A DNA stretch of 64,000 bases, taken from positions 47,923,657-47,987,656 of the forward strand of contig OX104119.1 of the NCBI GenBank assembly GCA_944474755.1. The letters are read 5' to 3'. The notes under the pieces are model-generated. The model was not told where the DNA came from, searched no databases, and saw only the letters and a list, made by a program, of their open reading frames with translations. Below, one piece after another: positions 1 through 11,885 of this stretch. The stretch is from Limnoperna fortunei. Taxonomy: Eukaryota; Mollusca; Bivalvia; Mytilida; Modiolidae. The first letter of the stretch is position 1. Each line of letters opens with the position of its first letter. Position numbers and translations under genes: made by a program.

Positions 1-361
1 CACAGTCGTGGTTCAGGAGGCAAAAATGCCCTGAAGAATAATGTAATAAACTGTGATATCCCTTTTACTGATTTTAAACCGTTGATTTTTAAATATATTT
101 CCAGTTTGTGGCAGTGTTTGGGATCTCCTAGTTCATAATAAACTTCATGAGATCCAGCCACTACTACACACAAATAATTTAAAAAGTTTAAGAGGTCGCA
201 GAGACCAAGTTGTTTTAACAAAATGCCGTCTTGGGCATACCAGGACTACACATAGTTGTATTTTAAATAATGAGCCACGGCCTGAATGTGTGCCATGCAA
301 CAGTCCATACACCATCAAGCATGTCTTGATGGACTGTGTGGACGTGGCCCACATGCGGGAA
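1..361 (+). pseudogene. 3' fragment of I/Nimb-type LINE ORF2 (RNase H C-terminal part)
   Basis: This segment aligns along its whole length with 52932-53292 in the long LINE copy of this window, including the shared text for the downstream cysteine-rich tail and the phrase around TACACCATCAAGCATGTC. It covers the last RNase H motif and the terminal cysteine/histidine segment of ORF2. Small indels and substitutions break the frame, so it is a dead fragment. Similarity ends near 361; the upstream part lies outside the window. Orientation is +. Confidence 0.85.
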
Positions 362-828
362 CGTAAATACGTTTTGTAGTTTGTTTACAAACAGAAAAGT
401 TTGAATTTTATTTCACTGGTTGCCATGGAAACGGCTACTTTGAAATCTCTAACAAAATAGCATGATATTACTATAGAAATTGTTGGATTTTGCACCACTT
501 TCCACAATTTATTTTCCTAAATACAAGTTTCTTTTGACACATTTCATACAAAATACTGAAAATTGTAATGTTTAAGATATTTAATACCAAATACTTATTT
601 TGGTATCACTTTTCAAATCCAGTCAATAACCACATTTATTGACCAAGGAAGATAACTCTATGTAAAAGTCACTTTTTTATCAAATTTCAAAGCTTAATAA
701 ATAATTACAGCAGATATTGTTTTGAAAGGGGGCTGTTGAAACATAAAGTTTCAATATCCTTCTTAAAAATGATGAGGAGAAATTGGTGTGTTTTCTGTAT
801 ATTTTGCGTTGCTATGGAAACCAATACT
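362..828. other. non-coding flank left of Harbinger, with X-box-like motifs
   Basis: No convincing gene. It carries GTTGCCATGGAAAC at 419-432 and the variant GTTGCTATGGAAAC at 808-821, both matching the palindromic X-box bound by RFX proteins. The order of motifs (X-box, then about 200 bp on a segment resembling GACCAAGGAAGATAACTC) is loosely repeated on the other side of the transposon (12431-12690), so the two flanks may be diverged copies of one repeat. Confidence 0.4.
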
Positions 829-851
829 GGCCCCCGTTTCACAAAAGGTCG
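829..851 (+). repeat. left terminal inverted repeat of Harbinger
   Basis: Begins GGCCCCCGTTTCACAAAAGG and pairs with 12253-12275 in inverted orientation, differing at three positions near the tip. The following 60 bp are rich in short words such as GTAAATCG and ACGA that recur inverted at the other end. Confidence 0.9.
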
Positions 852-1026
852 TAAATCGCAAAAAAGGTCGTACGACCAGTTTTACGATACACGACTGTTT
901 CACAAAAAGTTGCGATTTACGATCTACGACAAATAATGCAACTGAAATCGGGATTGGGTCAACGCAGTCGTAAATCGGTAATTTTGATAATTCGGGAAAA
1001 AGTACGCGTCATTTTTTCAAGCAATT

Positions 1027-4000
1027 ATGGCAGCGTTCATAGTGTTGTTTGAAGAAGACAATAAAAAAGAGAATAGACCAAGGATTTTTAGGGACAGAAC
1101 CAACCCCATGGACTATTTGTCCGATTTTGAAATGGTCGAACGTTACAGAATGCCACGACAAAGTATACTAGAGGTTGTGTCAGTGGTACAAGGTTCTATA
1201 GAAAATCCTACATCAAGAAGTTGCTCGATTCCTGCCCTTTTACAGGTGTGATTTGGTGAATGTATTTTATTAACGTCAAATTAGCGTCCACAACACACGT
1301 CATTATCTCCCTTATAATTCAGATAAAGTAATAAACGAAAAATGTCGGAGAAGAACACGATAAAGATAAGAAAATACGTAACATGAATTACATAAACTCA
1401 CAAGAATTCAGAACAATGTTTTAAAAGGCCAAATCTACGATGATGAGCAAGGAGTGTGGACATTAAAGAGTCTGATGCTATACTAAACACGTTATATATC
1501 AAATAAACGATCAAATTTTATATATGGTTACTACACAGTGTAAAACTTATAGATTTATATATGGCCACACTCGAATTTCGACCATTTTCCCTCATTCATC
1601 AATGTAAACAATGAATCCAAGGTTAATTAACTGTTTAAATATCTTAAAAGTATTGCTCTAAACAAATGACTTTTCAATAATAAAATACATGGCGTTTCAA
1701 CAAATTTACCGTAAGTTTAAGTGACACATTTTCATCGCCGAACCGTCCTGAATATAGCTGAAATACTGCTCGCTGGACTTAAAGCAGACATCCAATCAAT
1801 CATCTCCGAAATTCGAGTGTACTATCATATAACTTTGAAATATGAAACATAACGGAGGCAGATTTAACTACAAAATATACTACATAATAGTAAATAAGCC
1901 GATATCTAGGCGTAATAAAAAAACAAATACATACAAGTACGAAATTAAAACCACGACTACAGCGAACCATCTTCGCTAACCAAGGGTTACAATCCGATAC
2001 ATTAGTATCAGAATGAACCGTTGGCTAGCGATGATGCTGAGAACCTGAGACACTGTAAATGATTGTTCAAAAGTTGTTCATATTTACTTGCTTTTCTATC
2101 TTGAATACACTATACTTTTTCTTGGAAATGATGTGAATTTACTAATTAATTCTGACATTATTTCTCTAGGTGCTGATTGCTTTAAGGTACTACGCCAAGG
2201 GAGATTTTTTTTTCCGAGGTCGGTGATTTGCACGGGATATCAAAATCTAGTGTTTCTAGATGCATTAAGAAGGTTTCGGATGCGATTGTAAAAAACATGG
2301 ACAACATTCATTTTCCATCCACGGCTGAAGAATTGTCTACTTTAAAAAGAGGATTTTACACATTTTCCAGGTTTCCAAATGTTATAGGCGCCATTGACTG
2401 TACGTTGATTCCTATAATTGCGCCTCGCGATAATGAATCGGTATATGTTTGTAGAAAAGGCTATCATTCGCTTAATATACAAGCTGTTGTTGATCATGAA
2501 TTGAGGCAAGTTACAGTTTTTATACTGGCAGTCTAGCGAAGATACTGTGATAACTGGTGAAAAAAAAAAAACAAAACAAAAAAACAAAAACAAAACCAAA
2601 AACAAAATATTTTATTTTCAAAAGGATGAAAATACACAATTATAAACAAACTACACGTTATAGTAAAGACACAATTCAGTATTAATTTTAACAAAGAAAC
2701 AAATCGAAATATAATTAATATAACAAATTCTGAATGCAATTCTTGATGCGTCAATAAGTGTATTTAGTTTTTTTATGGCGTAGCACTAGAATTGAGATAA
2801 CCGTAATGTATTTGAAGATTAGCAGGTATCAATTGGTGATTTGATGGTCGGAAATATCCGTCTACGCTTACGCGTCGCCAGTAAACTCATTTTCATCAAA
2901 TCACCAATTGATGCCGGCAAATCTTCAAATACAATACAGTTATCTCCTAAATGAAACTAATTATACAATTATCTGGGAGGGTTAGAGTAAACGGATATTT
3001 CCGACTATCAATAAAAAACTAAATCAACTGATTAAAATAAGATTATTTATTTACCGGAATTAACGTCTAAAATTGTGTCAATTTCTGACGGCAATAGTCG
3101 TGGATTTAATGCCATGAAATTATTCACGTTGTCCAATCAAAATTGACGTTTCATCAAAAATTGCATTAGAATTATAGAATAGCTCAGTTGGCACTCTTGA
3201 TTAAACGGTATCAGTGTCTGTGTAAGGGGCTGTGATCACACAAATAACCCTCTTGTACAATTTAAGAAGATGCAATAAAATTACAATTCCCATTTTAATG
3301 TAATAAAACAATCATGATAACGTAGACAATTTTCTTTCAATTTTAATTTAAGGTTCCGAAATGTAGTGGCGAAATTCCCAGGATCAGTCCATGACTCGTA
3401 TATTTTTTCCAATTCTGAATTGGGCTACCTCTTGGAGGAAGGAAACGTGGATGGATGGTTGCTAGGTGATTCAGGGTATCCATTGAGGAGATATTTAATA
3501 ACACCAAAACTTAATCCTAAGACACCACCAGAGGAAAGATACAACAAAGCTCATTCAAGAACTCGTGTTGTCGTTGAAAGAGCTTTTGGTGTATGCAAAT
3601 CTCGCTTCAGGTACTTACCATAAATAGGCATATATGGCATGTGACGGTCGAATTTTATCGATAATCTAAAGATTATGGCTGCATTACCACATAATAAGTG
3701 GCACTATCTGCGATTACTTATCCTGAATAAAACCAAGTCCCCTAATCCCATAGTGATAATCAGAAACTTATTGACAAGTAAACAGACCACAATGCTAACA
3801 TAAACAACTGTATGCAGTTTGAAGGCATTCTCAAAATTTAGTAAAACATGTGGAGGACGGACAGACATACATTTGTATACCATAATATGGTGTCATAAAC
3901 TGGCACAATAGTGGCTTAATGTCACAAAGATTCTTAGCATTGAACTACAACTGCTACTGATGAATAAACCTATGGACTGCTACAATTTTACTGAAACTCT

Positions 4001-5259
4001 GTAGAAAGCAATACACTTCATGGTTAATTTCTAATGATTCCAATTTAGCTCACTTCAGCTTAAGTTTATACCTATTGTTTTTTTTCTTGCACTTCTGCAC
4101 AAACATATCTAATACACAACAAATAACGAAAATGTCAATTATTATTTGTAAAAACAACAAGCAGACAAACAAGCATGTTCCACTGAACATATATTCCAGT
4201 GCAGTATCTATATTATTATTCATTCTGATAATAGGTATTCAGTATAAAAACAAAACAAGAACTTTCGACAATCAATTTGAGTGTCATATATATTAAAGCC
4301 AGCATTATTTTTACATACATCTACATCTAGGTAGTACATTAATTTTAAGAATTGGCAGTTCCATTTCTTTTATTGTGTATGGATTGATAGTATTGTCAAA
4401 CTGCAGCATCAGAGGCTCAGAGCATGTGATGCAGTTTAACAAGCCTAGCAGCAATCCATATCAAAATAACTTACAACATTTGTTTACAATATAAATTGAC
4501 ATCTATATAATAATTTGAGGCAAACATCTAATATTTGAAGAGCATGCATAATATTAGCTACAAATTCTAAAAAAAAAGAATAAATTTATATCAATTAAAA
4601 TTTGTTACTAAATAATAATAGGAAATAAATGCTTTCTGGAGCTTCGGAGTCAAAGTTAAATGCTGACTCCGAATCTATAAACATAAAAAACTATATTACA
4701 TTGTCAAACTGTGCAAGTGTGATTATTTATTAATGATAATTTAAATTTAGAAAGATAACAGGTAAACTTTCAAGCTAGCCAATTAACATGTATTGAGACA
4801 TAACTTGTAAGCATAAAGTATAAAAAATTTAATGTAATTTGACACAAGTAGATTTTGATGCAACTTGTTTTACATGACAAAACATGAACACACTATGAGA
4901 CAAATTCCAGGGAAAAGTATACTTAGTTTTGTAAGCCAATTGGTCACTGGGGTCTAAGGAACATGTTAAATTAGGAAACTGTTACATAAGCCTACCAAAG
5001 AAAAATTATAAAACTATTTCTTTATTTCAGATGTCTTCATAAAACAGGAGGATGTTTGCCCTTCACACCTGAGAGATCAGCTATTGTAGTGACTGCTTGC
5101 TTTAAATTGCACAACAAATGTATAGATGACAAATTACCTATGCCTGATATGACAGATCTGAACAATGACAATTATTATATCATTGACAATGTACTGAATG
5201 ACAATGTTCCAGTTAAGATTCAGAGAATTAGAGAGCATATTATACAAAGATTTGCATAA
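1027..5259 (+). CDS. HARBI1-like: HARBI1-like Harbinger transposase nuclease, 4 exons, one frameshift
   Basis: Exons read from the sequence: 1027-1245, 2170-2505, 3353-3610 and 5031-5259. Splice phases agree throughout. The total is 1,042 nt, one more than a 347-codon frame; HARBI1 proteins are about 350 aa. The N-terminus FRDRTNPMDYLSDFEMVERY is the family's usual start. A helix-turn-helix-like stretch (ISKSSVSRCIKKV, about residues 95-107) precedes the DDE_Tnp_4 fold. The catalytic residues are visible: D149 in GAIDCT, D224 in LLGDSGYP, E260 in RVVVERAFG. The extra base is in a T9 run (2205-2213), where T8 would keep the frame; this is either a real disabling mutation or a homopolymer sequencing error. 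Intron 2 appears to use a GC donor (GAG|GCAAGT). The protein would cut the TIRs together with the Myb-like partner encoded on the opposite strand. Confidence 0.9.
1741..1800 (+). repeat. LINE/SINE 3'-tail sequence in intron 1 of HARBI1-like
   Basis: Reads CGTCCTGAATATAGCTGAAA and ends with a CAATCAATCA-type tail. It matches the extreme 3' end of the LINE at 53561-53619. No upstream LINE body or tRNA-like head is recognisable here, so this is a short, heavily 5'-truncated insertion. Confidence 0.7.
1970..2034. repeat. 65-bp palindromic mini-element, two TIR ends face to face
   Basis: Starts TCTTCGCTAACCAAGGGTTA and ends with the inverted counterpart (GTTGGCTAGCGATGA). Both halves resemble the terminal inverted repeats of the RecQ-bearing transposon at 22894-28495. 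It therefore looks like an internally deleted derivative made of little more than the two ends. Target duplication is not evident. Confidence 0.6.
2794..2946. repeat. hairpin-forming MITE-like palindrome in intron 2 of HARBI1-like
   Basis: Arms 2794-2845 and 2895-2946 are inverted copies of about 52 bp (core GTATTTGAAGATT and ATCAATTGGTGATTTGAT) around a 49-bp loop. A second inverted pair, GGAAATATCCGT in the loop region against ACGGATATTTCC near 2993, extends the structure. No coding content. Confidence 0.65.
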
Positions 5260-5323
5260 AGTAATGCAAATTAACAATTATTAAGCAATCAAAAACTAAA
5301 GCTGAGCAACACAATTGCTTTTC

Positions 5324-5762
5324 TCACAAGTCAGTGTTTCTGTGTCCACGAAACCCTGACAAACTTAGCTAGGAAATTCCCGGGCTAGACGATTTTCATA
5401 TGACGTCAAACCTTCAAAATATCAACTAATGAAATTGCTTGCAAGAAGCAAGTGTTTGGCAGTAGTCATTCTTACTCATTCTTGAGTGGGAAGAAAATGT
5501 AGCGCAACTTATAAATAATGCAGTAATGACGAACTATTAACATGACTGTACAAAATACACTGACTTTCACATGGTCTATGTAACTCACCTGTTTGGTTTA
5601 TTTACAATAGGCATCGGGATATCCTCTAACCAATTCATGAATGAAAGCAAGCTTTTGATTGGCTTCATTCAGGTATGATGAAACCAATCAAAATAGTGAC
5701 TTCTAGCCCTGAAATTTCCTAGCTTGTCAGGGTTTCGTGGACACAGAAACCCTGACTTGTGA
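5324..5762. repeat. MITE between the converging Harbinger genes
   Basis: Terminal inverted repeats of about 60 bp: 5324-5388 begins TCACAAGTCAGTGTTTCTGT and is mirrored at 5700-5762. Each end is itself close to palindromic (CAGGGTTTC ... GAAACCCTG), so either end could fold alone. It fills nearly all of the space between the stop codons of the two converging genes (5259 and 5780). No open frame of note. Confidence 0.75.
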
Positions 5763-5779
5763 TGAGGATGCACTACAGT

Positions 5780-8700
5780 TTATTTAAATTTTACTACTGG
5801 AGAAACCTGGTAACAGTTAATTAATTGTTCACAAGAATCTTCATATTTAATTTTTTTAAAGCTGACAATTTGCTCTAGCAATTCTAATTTCCTTAATTTG
5901 GCTTTCATTTTTTCTTTTTCAATTTGTAATTTTTCAGACTCAATTTTATTCTGATTAGCCAACAATTCAAGTTTTCTTTTTTTGATCACCAACTTTTCTC
6001 TCTCAATTTCTAGCTTCTCTGATTCCAGCTTTAAAATATCACTAGAGACTGTAAAGAAAATTATGAATTTAATAAGCTTTCATGCTATCAACATCCTCTC
6101 AAATACTTAGATCAATTAAGCTTCATAAGCCTTAATAAGTACAAGTTTAATTACAGATTTTTTACACAAAAACATTTGTAACTTCACCACCAATCAATTC
6201 ATTCACTTAATACAACTGATTTTGGATAAAATGGCATTAATCCTTGACAAAAATGGTTTGAAATACTTGCTGTAATGAGATTAGAATCTTTGATTTGTTT
6301 TGTTTGTTTGTTTGAATTGTATTTAAAATACACCAATTTTTGTGAAGAGTGGACACACAACATGAAATGAATTTTGCTAAAGATGAGCTACATGTGTGTT
6401 ACCTGATTGGAAAGGCGCCTTCCTTTGCTGGGAACATGCAAGTAACTCAGATGAAGATTTTTGTTCTGCAATTTAAAGACACTTTAACATTAAAATAAAA
6501 AAATCACAAATGTCTGAAATGGCCGGGTTGCGAAGCAAGTGCCTCAATAACTAGGTAATGGTTTACAATTTGTTGGAAGTAGGTTTTGGGTTTGTGTAAA
6601 AAAAATGTAGGAGTTCATTACACAAAAAGGCATCATCTTCTGCAAATGTTCTCAAAAATGACTCAGTTCCAAAGTCTGGAAAATTAGGAAATAAATCCTC
6701 AAACAATTACAGAATAGCAAGTGCACAACTTCAATACATGCACAATCTATGAAGATTCAAATATCTTAGTTGAAAACTGTTGAAGTTGATTACACACTAT
6801 GGGTACCGTCTTCAGCAAATGTTCTGAAAAATGACTAAGTTGCCAAGTCTGGAAAATTTGGAAAAAAATCCTGCAACACTTCCATAATAGCAGGTGCACA
6901 ACTTCAATACATGTGCAATCTTTCTGTAAAGTTTCAGACATCTGGGTTGAAAACTGTAGGAGGAGATGAATATACAAAATTGATACCCCTTTTTCCCCGT
7001 CAGCCGCCTACCAGCCGCCCATCTTCACAATACAATAACCCAGATTTGAACTTTTTGCAACCCGGCCAAAAGTGAAAAAAGTAAACTTTTTAAATGTACA
7101 AATAATTTTTGGTTATAATAATAACTTTAGTATTTTTCTTGTCTTTTTTTCAAACAGGTGCTAATTATCAAACGTATAAATGAAGTGTCAAGAGGATTCA
7201 CATATCAAATGGCAGTGAAAATAGCAGATCCATTACCTGACTGAATAGAAGCCTTTCCTTTGCTCAGTGTCTTTTTAGGACAAAATTCTGCTACAATATA
7301 AAAGCTCTTTTATTTCACAATGTTACAGTAAAAAGGTGCACTAATACAATAAATGTAACATTAATATACTTTAAACAAAATGATACATTATTTTTATTGA
7401 TAAATACTACATGAATTTTTCATAGCTGTCTTTGTTTTTATTGCAGTAATAAACAGAGAAGCGGTTTATGAATAGTTTAAACAGACCAAGTTATTGAACA
7501 TAACCTTTTCAAAAATTCGAAATATCCCTTATAATGTAACAATAAACCTTGACAATTGTCATGGCAAAAACATTGATGACATAATCTGAATTTTTATGTT
7601 GTAAAAATAGGTAAAGCAAGGAATGCAAGTTTTATTGCATAATATGATTGGCTCCATTTGAATTAGCCAGTCTGATTTCAGGTGACCAAGAAAATTAAAT
7701 TATATGGTAACTAGTTACATAAAGCTTGAAAATAATATAGCTGTAAATTTTCTTTTTTGTATATACATGTATCAAATCAGTGAAATACTCATAATCAATT
7801 GAATTGTCTTGAGAAGTATTTCTTACTTGTTTATGCATCTAATAATGTATTAGCGGCATTAACAATATTATTTTTCAGCCCAAATGCCACAAACTGCTTT
7901 TTTAAAATAAAAAAAAAATTTTTAAATAAAAAAAAATACAGCTCTAGGTTTAGTTAAAATAAATACCAACCTGGAACAGGCAATGAGGATTGTTTTGCTG
8001 GCACTTCATCAGCTATAATTAGGCATGATGATTCTTTTGATGGCATTTCATCAGCTATGATTGGACTGCCTATAATGTGACAGTTAAAAAATATGCAAAA
8101 TAATTTATACTATTTTAATGACAATAAAAATATAATTCAAACATGAAATAATATAAATAAATATGTCAAAGGTGACTTATAAAAACATTCCCCTATTTAA
8201 GAATTAACTACAAAACAGTATTTTCTCCATCAAGGGATAACAAAGTTTCCGTTTTGCACACTGTAATGTGCACAGAGAAAATTTTGTTATCCCTCGATGG
8301 AGAAAATATTTTTTGTAGTTCTTATAAATAAATTCAAACAATAGAATAAACTCAACAATTTTATTTTTGTAAAAAGACATCAACACAAAAACTGTTAGTT
8401 TCCCTAGGAGTAATATATGACATCAAAGGCTGTGTGTCTTCATGACCATTATTTTTTTTTTCCATCCTCTGATAGAAATTTTTTTCCACTCAAACAAAAG
8501 TCAGTATTCTCGAAAAAATTTATTTATATATTGATAGCAGAACATAGTGAATATTAATGTTTATGTTCGGAATTGTGAAAACAAGGGCCATTATGACTAC
8601 ATATGGTGTATTTCCTTAAGGTCATGCAATTGTGAAAGACTATTTTCCTCCTATGTATTAATAATAAATGATCATACTTAGGGAATCAAATCCATTCTTA

Positions 8701-11700
8701 AAACCACAAACAGAAGCATCAGTAAGTACACTCAAAATCTGAAAGACAAAACAAATTAAGATATTCAAATAAAATTTTACACAACAGTAATATGTCAGGA
8801 AGGTTATTTAAAAATGGTGTTAATTGTTCAGAGCTATAAAAGTAAGATTCTGTTTTTAAAAAGTAGTAAGTTTGCACAATCAAATAAAAATTCTCCCAAC
8901 CCCTATTTATAGTAATGCAGTAAATGGAAGTTTTTTGTTTATGACTATTATTTTTGTTTGACATTATTTCAAACTAATCAACAAATGAGAAGCAAATATG
9001 CAATAGTGACAAGAGCTATTTTTACCACAACTGTCAAGTGGTTTCAATAGATAAATTTTTATTTAATTAAGTTGTACAGCTGTATGTTGTTCTTGCAGTA
9101 ATTAAAGACCTTTTCCTCATTTTCATTTAGATTTGGTGGTGCAGGTCCTCCACCAGTTTTCTGAGACTCTCTTTGCCTTCTTGATTCTTTTTTTCTAGCT
9201 TCCCCTTGTAAATCCATCCATTTCTTTTTTACTTGCACAACTGATCTTTCCTCTATGGAACATGCATTAACACTGTAAAAATACATGTACATGTACTTCA
9301 AATATGCAACAATACAATGTGTTACATACTGTTTTCTGGAGAAGACTTCATAATACATTGACATATAATGTAATGAACAAACTATAAATAATTCTTTTTT
9401 TTTCATGGTAAATCAAGGTTCCAGTTTTATTGCAAAATAAATAAATATTGATTTGTAAATATTATTTGATTGAACAAAATATTGTTATGTTCCCATCACC
9501 ATTTTCACAATGTTTCTGCAAATGGGAATCGCCCACTCCTATTTGCAACGATAGGTGGCGCATTGTTCTATCGTTGGTTATCAAAACGCCCGATCACCTA
9601 GACGCTTGCGTATTTGCAATGGAAACTAAGGACGCAGATTTATTGTTTCAATATAATGCCTCAGTACTGCTCTGTTCCTGGTTGTAGAAGTGAAGGAGGG
9701 CATAAATACCCGACAGAAGGCTGAAAAAATATACCACAAAACTATGACAGCTGTTAATGCAAATGTACTTATTTAAAAAAGAGCATTAAATTACATGTCA
9801 GCATTTATTTGGTGGAGGCTCAGGGCAATCTCCTCCTTTTACCACCAGGAATAAATACCTGTAACACTTCTTCCCTTGTACCTGTACACTAAATTTGAAA
9901 TCATAAAATATAAATTAAAATTACCAGTTATATGGTGAGAAAACCAATAAATGAAACAATCATAAGGGAAAAAATAAATGAAACAATCAAAAGGAAAAAA
10001 TAAAAGCAAAATAGCATGCAGTGACTTAAGTGCCATATTTGTGTTACAGATATCTTACAATGAACGCCCTGGGTGGGAATCGAACCCACATACCAAGTAA
10101 TGCTGACATCTAATGGAAAGAAATAAAACCTTGAGATGCTGGAAAGGTATCCAGTGCTCAACCCACAAAAGTGCCATGCACTTCCATTGGTCTAGCCCTG
10201 TCCCTGCTGATTTATTGTTCGTTCATTTCCTTGATATGGCTGAAAATTTGCTTGCAAGACATAAAGCAAACAGCACATTCAATGTTCATATTTGCATGTA
10301 CTGTTAATGAAACAATGATAATGCAATTTTTTAATTTAATGTACACAAGCGACAACTGCTTAAGGTACTATATATTTGAAAAACAACATATTTTTTATGG
10401 AGAGGTCTAAACAGCACTAATTAAATATTTATAAATGCAGATAAATTTGCAAATTTTATTTGTAATGCCACCTATGAGAGGTTACTCCTTGTAATGTGAC
10501 AAACCTGAAGTGTATCTAACTATGCAGTACTATACATACTGACTCACACTTTGGTACTATACATGTACAGTTTTAAGAAAATACAATGAGATTGTCTATT
10601 TATTTTTAATACATTACCTACCTGAGAAAAGACATACAGAAAGGGTTATAAAAACAACTCCCTCAAAGTGGAAAGAAGACTATTATATAAGACATCAAAC
10701 CTTAATGTTTCTTGTTGGTCTTGTTGAAATAAATTCTCGAGTACATCTGGGCACAATGCAAGGCTGCTTTCTATATTACTGATAACGAAATATGTAAACA
10801 GGTATAAACAAAATATATATAATAACTGAACAACTAAAATATATTTAAAAATTCAAATTATTTTAAAACAAATTCAAAATAATATCACTGAAAAACGTAA
10901 GTATAACTTAAACTAAAAGTCAATATCGGGGACGTATCGCTAATCATCATCGTGATCATGCCTCAAACATTGTGTTGATTTGTTACAAATCACAGGAAGA
11001 CGGTGTTGTTATCATAAATAAGAATGTACCTCTCAACTAAATCTGTTTTTCTGCCCCTTGTAGCGGCTCCTCGGCAGGCAAGTTCATGCTTTAAACTTGG
11101 AATAGTCCATAAATTGTAACTACTGTTCCACATCTTTCATGTTTTTCAAGCGTCAATGTTAATTGCACGCTTGAATAACCACTGATAGAACACAGGCGAT
11201 GCCTGACGGGAAAAGGCGTGAATGATTCCCATTGTATTGCTCTTTGACCAAGAAATAAAAATTGCATACACCTTTGCTGACATGTTTTCTATCAAGTACA
11301 ATACCTACTAGTATGCTTACAGGTCCTAAAAATTTATTAAAGAGTATTCTTATTAAAAAAATGTGTCATGTGTTGTGGACACTATACTAATACTTTACAT
11401 AAAATTGTTAAACGTCATGTACTACTATCTTTCTTAGAAACTCTACTGAGAAATTCCAAATTTCTCACTATTTAAAAAAAAATGTTATACCACCCCCTAC
11501 TTACATGTATATAATATAAAAACATTATAATGTCCCACTGCGTAGCACACTAAAATTAGTAAAAGTACAATTTTTTGTTCATTGATTGAATGTATAATCA
11601 ATATGCCCTATGCTATCATATATCACAATGAATATCCATTTATGTTTGTCTAAAACCTTTTTTCTTGACTCTTTACAACATTAAACGGATTGTTGTTTTT

Positions 11701-11885
11701 CTGTCCGTTCGTGTGGTTACAAACCTGTCTGTAATCATCTCCCAACACTTATTCTTCTCTTTGTTGGTAAGTGTTGGTGAGAATTTCCCTTTAATAATAT
11801 TTATATGTTCCGTTACTAAAGATACTAGTATATCTGTCTCCGCTTTCGTCCATCTTTGGGCCTTTCCGATATTAGCAATATCCAT
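5780..11885 (-). CDS. Myb/SANT-like DNA-binding protein of Harbinger (second ORF), 7 exons
   Basis: Exons in transcript order: 11885-11725, 9272-9110, 8738-8678, 8069-7971, 7290-7237, 6465-6403, 6048-5780. Their lengths sum to 870 nt, 289 codons plus stop, with GT-AG borders and consistent phases, and I see no stop or frameshift. Residues about 9-90 form a Myb_DNA-bind_5-type domain (RWTKAETDILVSLV, then KFSPTLTNKEKN, then QVKKKWMDLQGEARKKE), followed by the family's KTGGGPAP linker. Residues about 130-157 contain two copies of IIADE-P-K-SS, a small internal duplication. The last exon is a lysine/glutamate-rich coiled coil (about 201-275). In Harbinger elements this partner binds the transposon ends and helps the nuclease enter the nucleus. 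The start ATG is chosen because it opens the Myb domain directly. Confidence 0.9.
6520..7068. repeat. 549-bp TIR element with ~175-bp internal tandem units (family C)
   Basis: Perfect 12-bp inverted termini TGGCCGGGTTGC (6520-6531 and 7057-7068). Inside, a unit of about 175 bp is repeated nearly three times; anchor words ATCTTCTGCAAATGTTCT and GTCTTCAGCAAATGTTCT start near 6638 and 6810. It lies in the Myb intron between exons 5 and 6. A second diverged copy of the family is at 60330-60840. Non-coding. Confidence 0.75.
8198..8325. repeat. hairpin MITE in an intron of the Myb-like gene
   Basis: Arms of about 48 bp: AGAATTAACTACAAAACAGT then TTTCTCCATCAAGGGATAAC on the left, mirrored by TTATCCCTCGATGGAGAAAA then TTTTTTGTAGTTCTTA on the right, around a 30-bp loop. 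The arms differ at a few positions. It lies between exons 3 and 4. Confidence 0.65.
9656..9724 (+). pseudogene. THAP-domain N-terminal fragment (22 codons)
   Basis: An ATG opens the peptide MPQYCSVPGCRSEGGHKYPT, the classic start of a THAP zinc finger (C-x4-C of the C2CH site, then the HK-P motif). It stops after 22 codons and no good splice donor follows. Either a first exon is lost or this is a relic of a THAP-type transposase or host gene inserted in intron 1 of the Myb-like gene, on the opposite strand. The upstream 150 bp are comparatively GC-rich. Identification rests on this short motif only. Confidence 0.5.
10050..10200 (-). repeat. tRNA-like (SINE-type) sequence with B-box
   Basis: On the minus strand, GTGGGTTCGATTCCCACCC (near 10070-10090) is a canonical tRNA T-arm/B-box. 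The upstream part reads like a degenerate A-box region but does not fold into a full tRNA by eye. Probably a relic of a tRNA-derived SINE different from the main family in this window. Confidence 0.3.

Noticed and set aside
2533..2754. Minus-strand F/C/L-rich frames
   Set aside because: Come from an A-rich intron tract translated in antisense; low complexity.
6747..6977. 76-codon frame
   Set aside because: Lies wholly inside family C repeat units; not a gene.
10060..10095. Functional tRNA gene on the minus strand
   Set aside because: Only a good B-box is seen; no convincing acceptor stem or anticodon arm.
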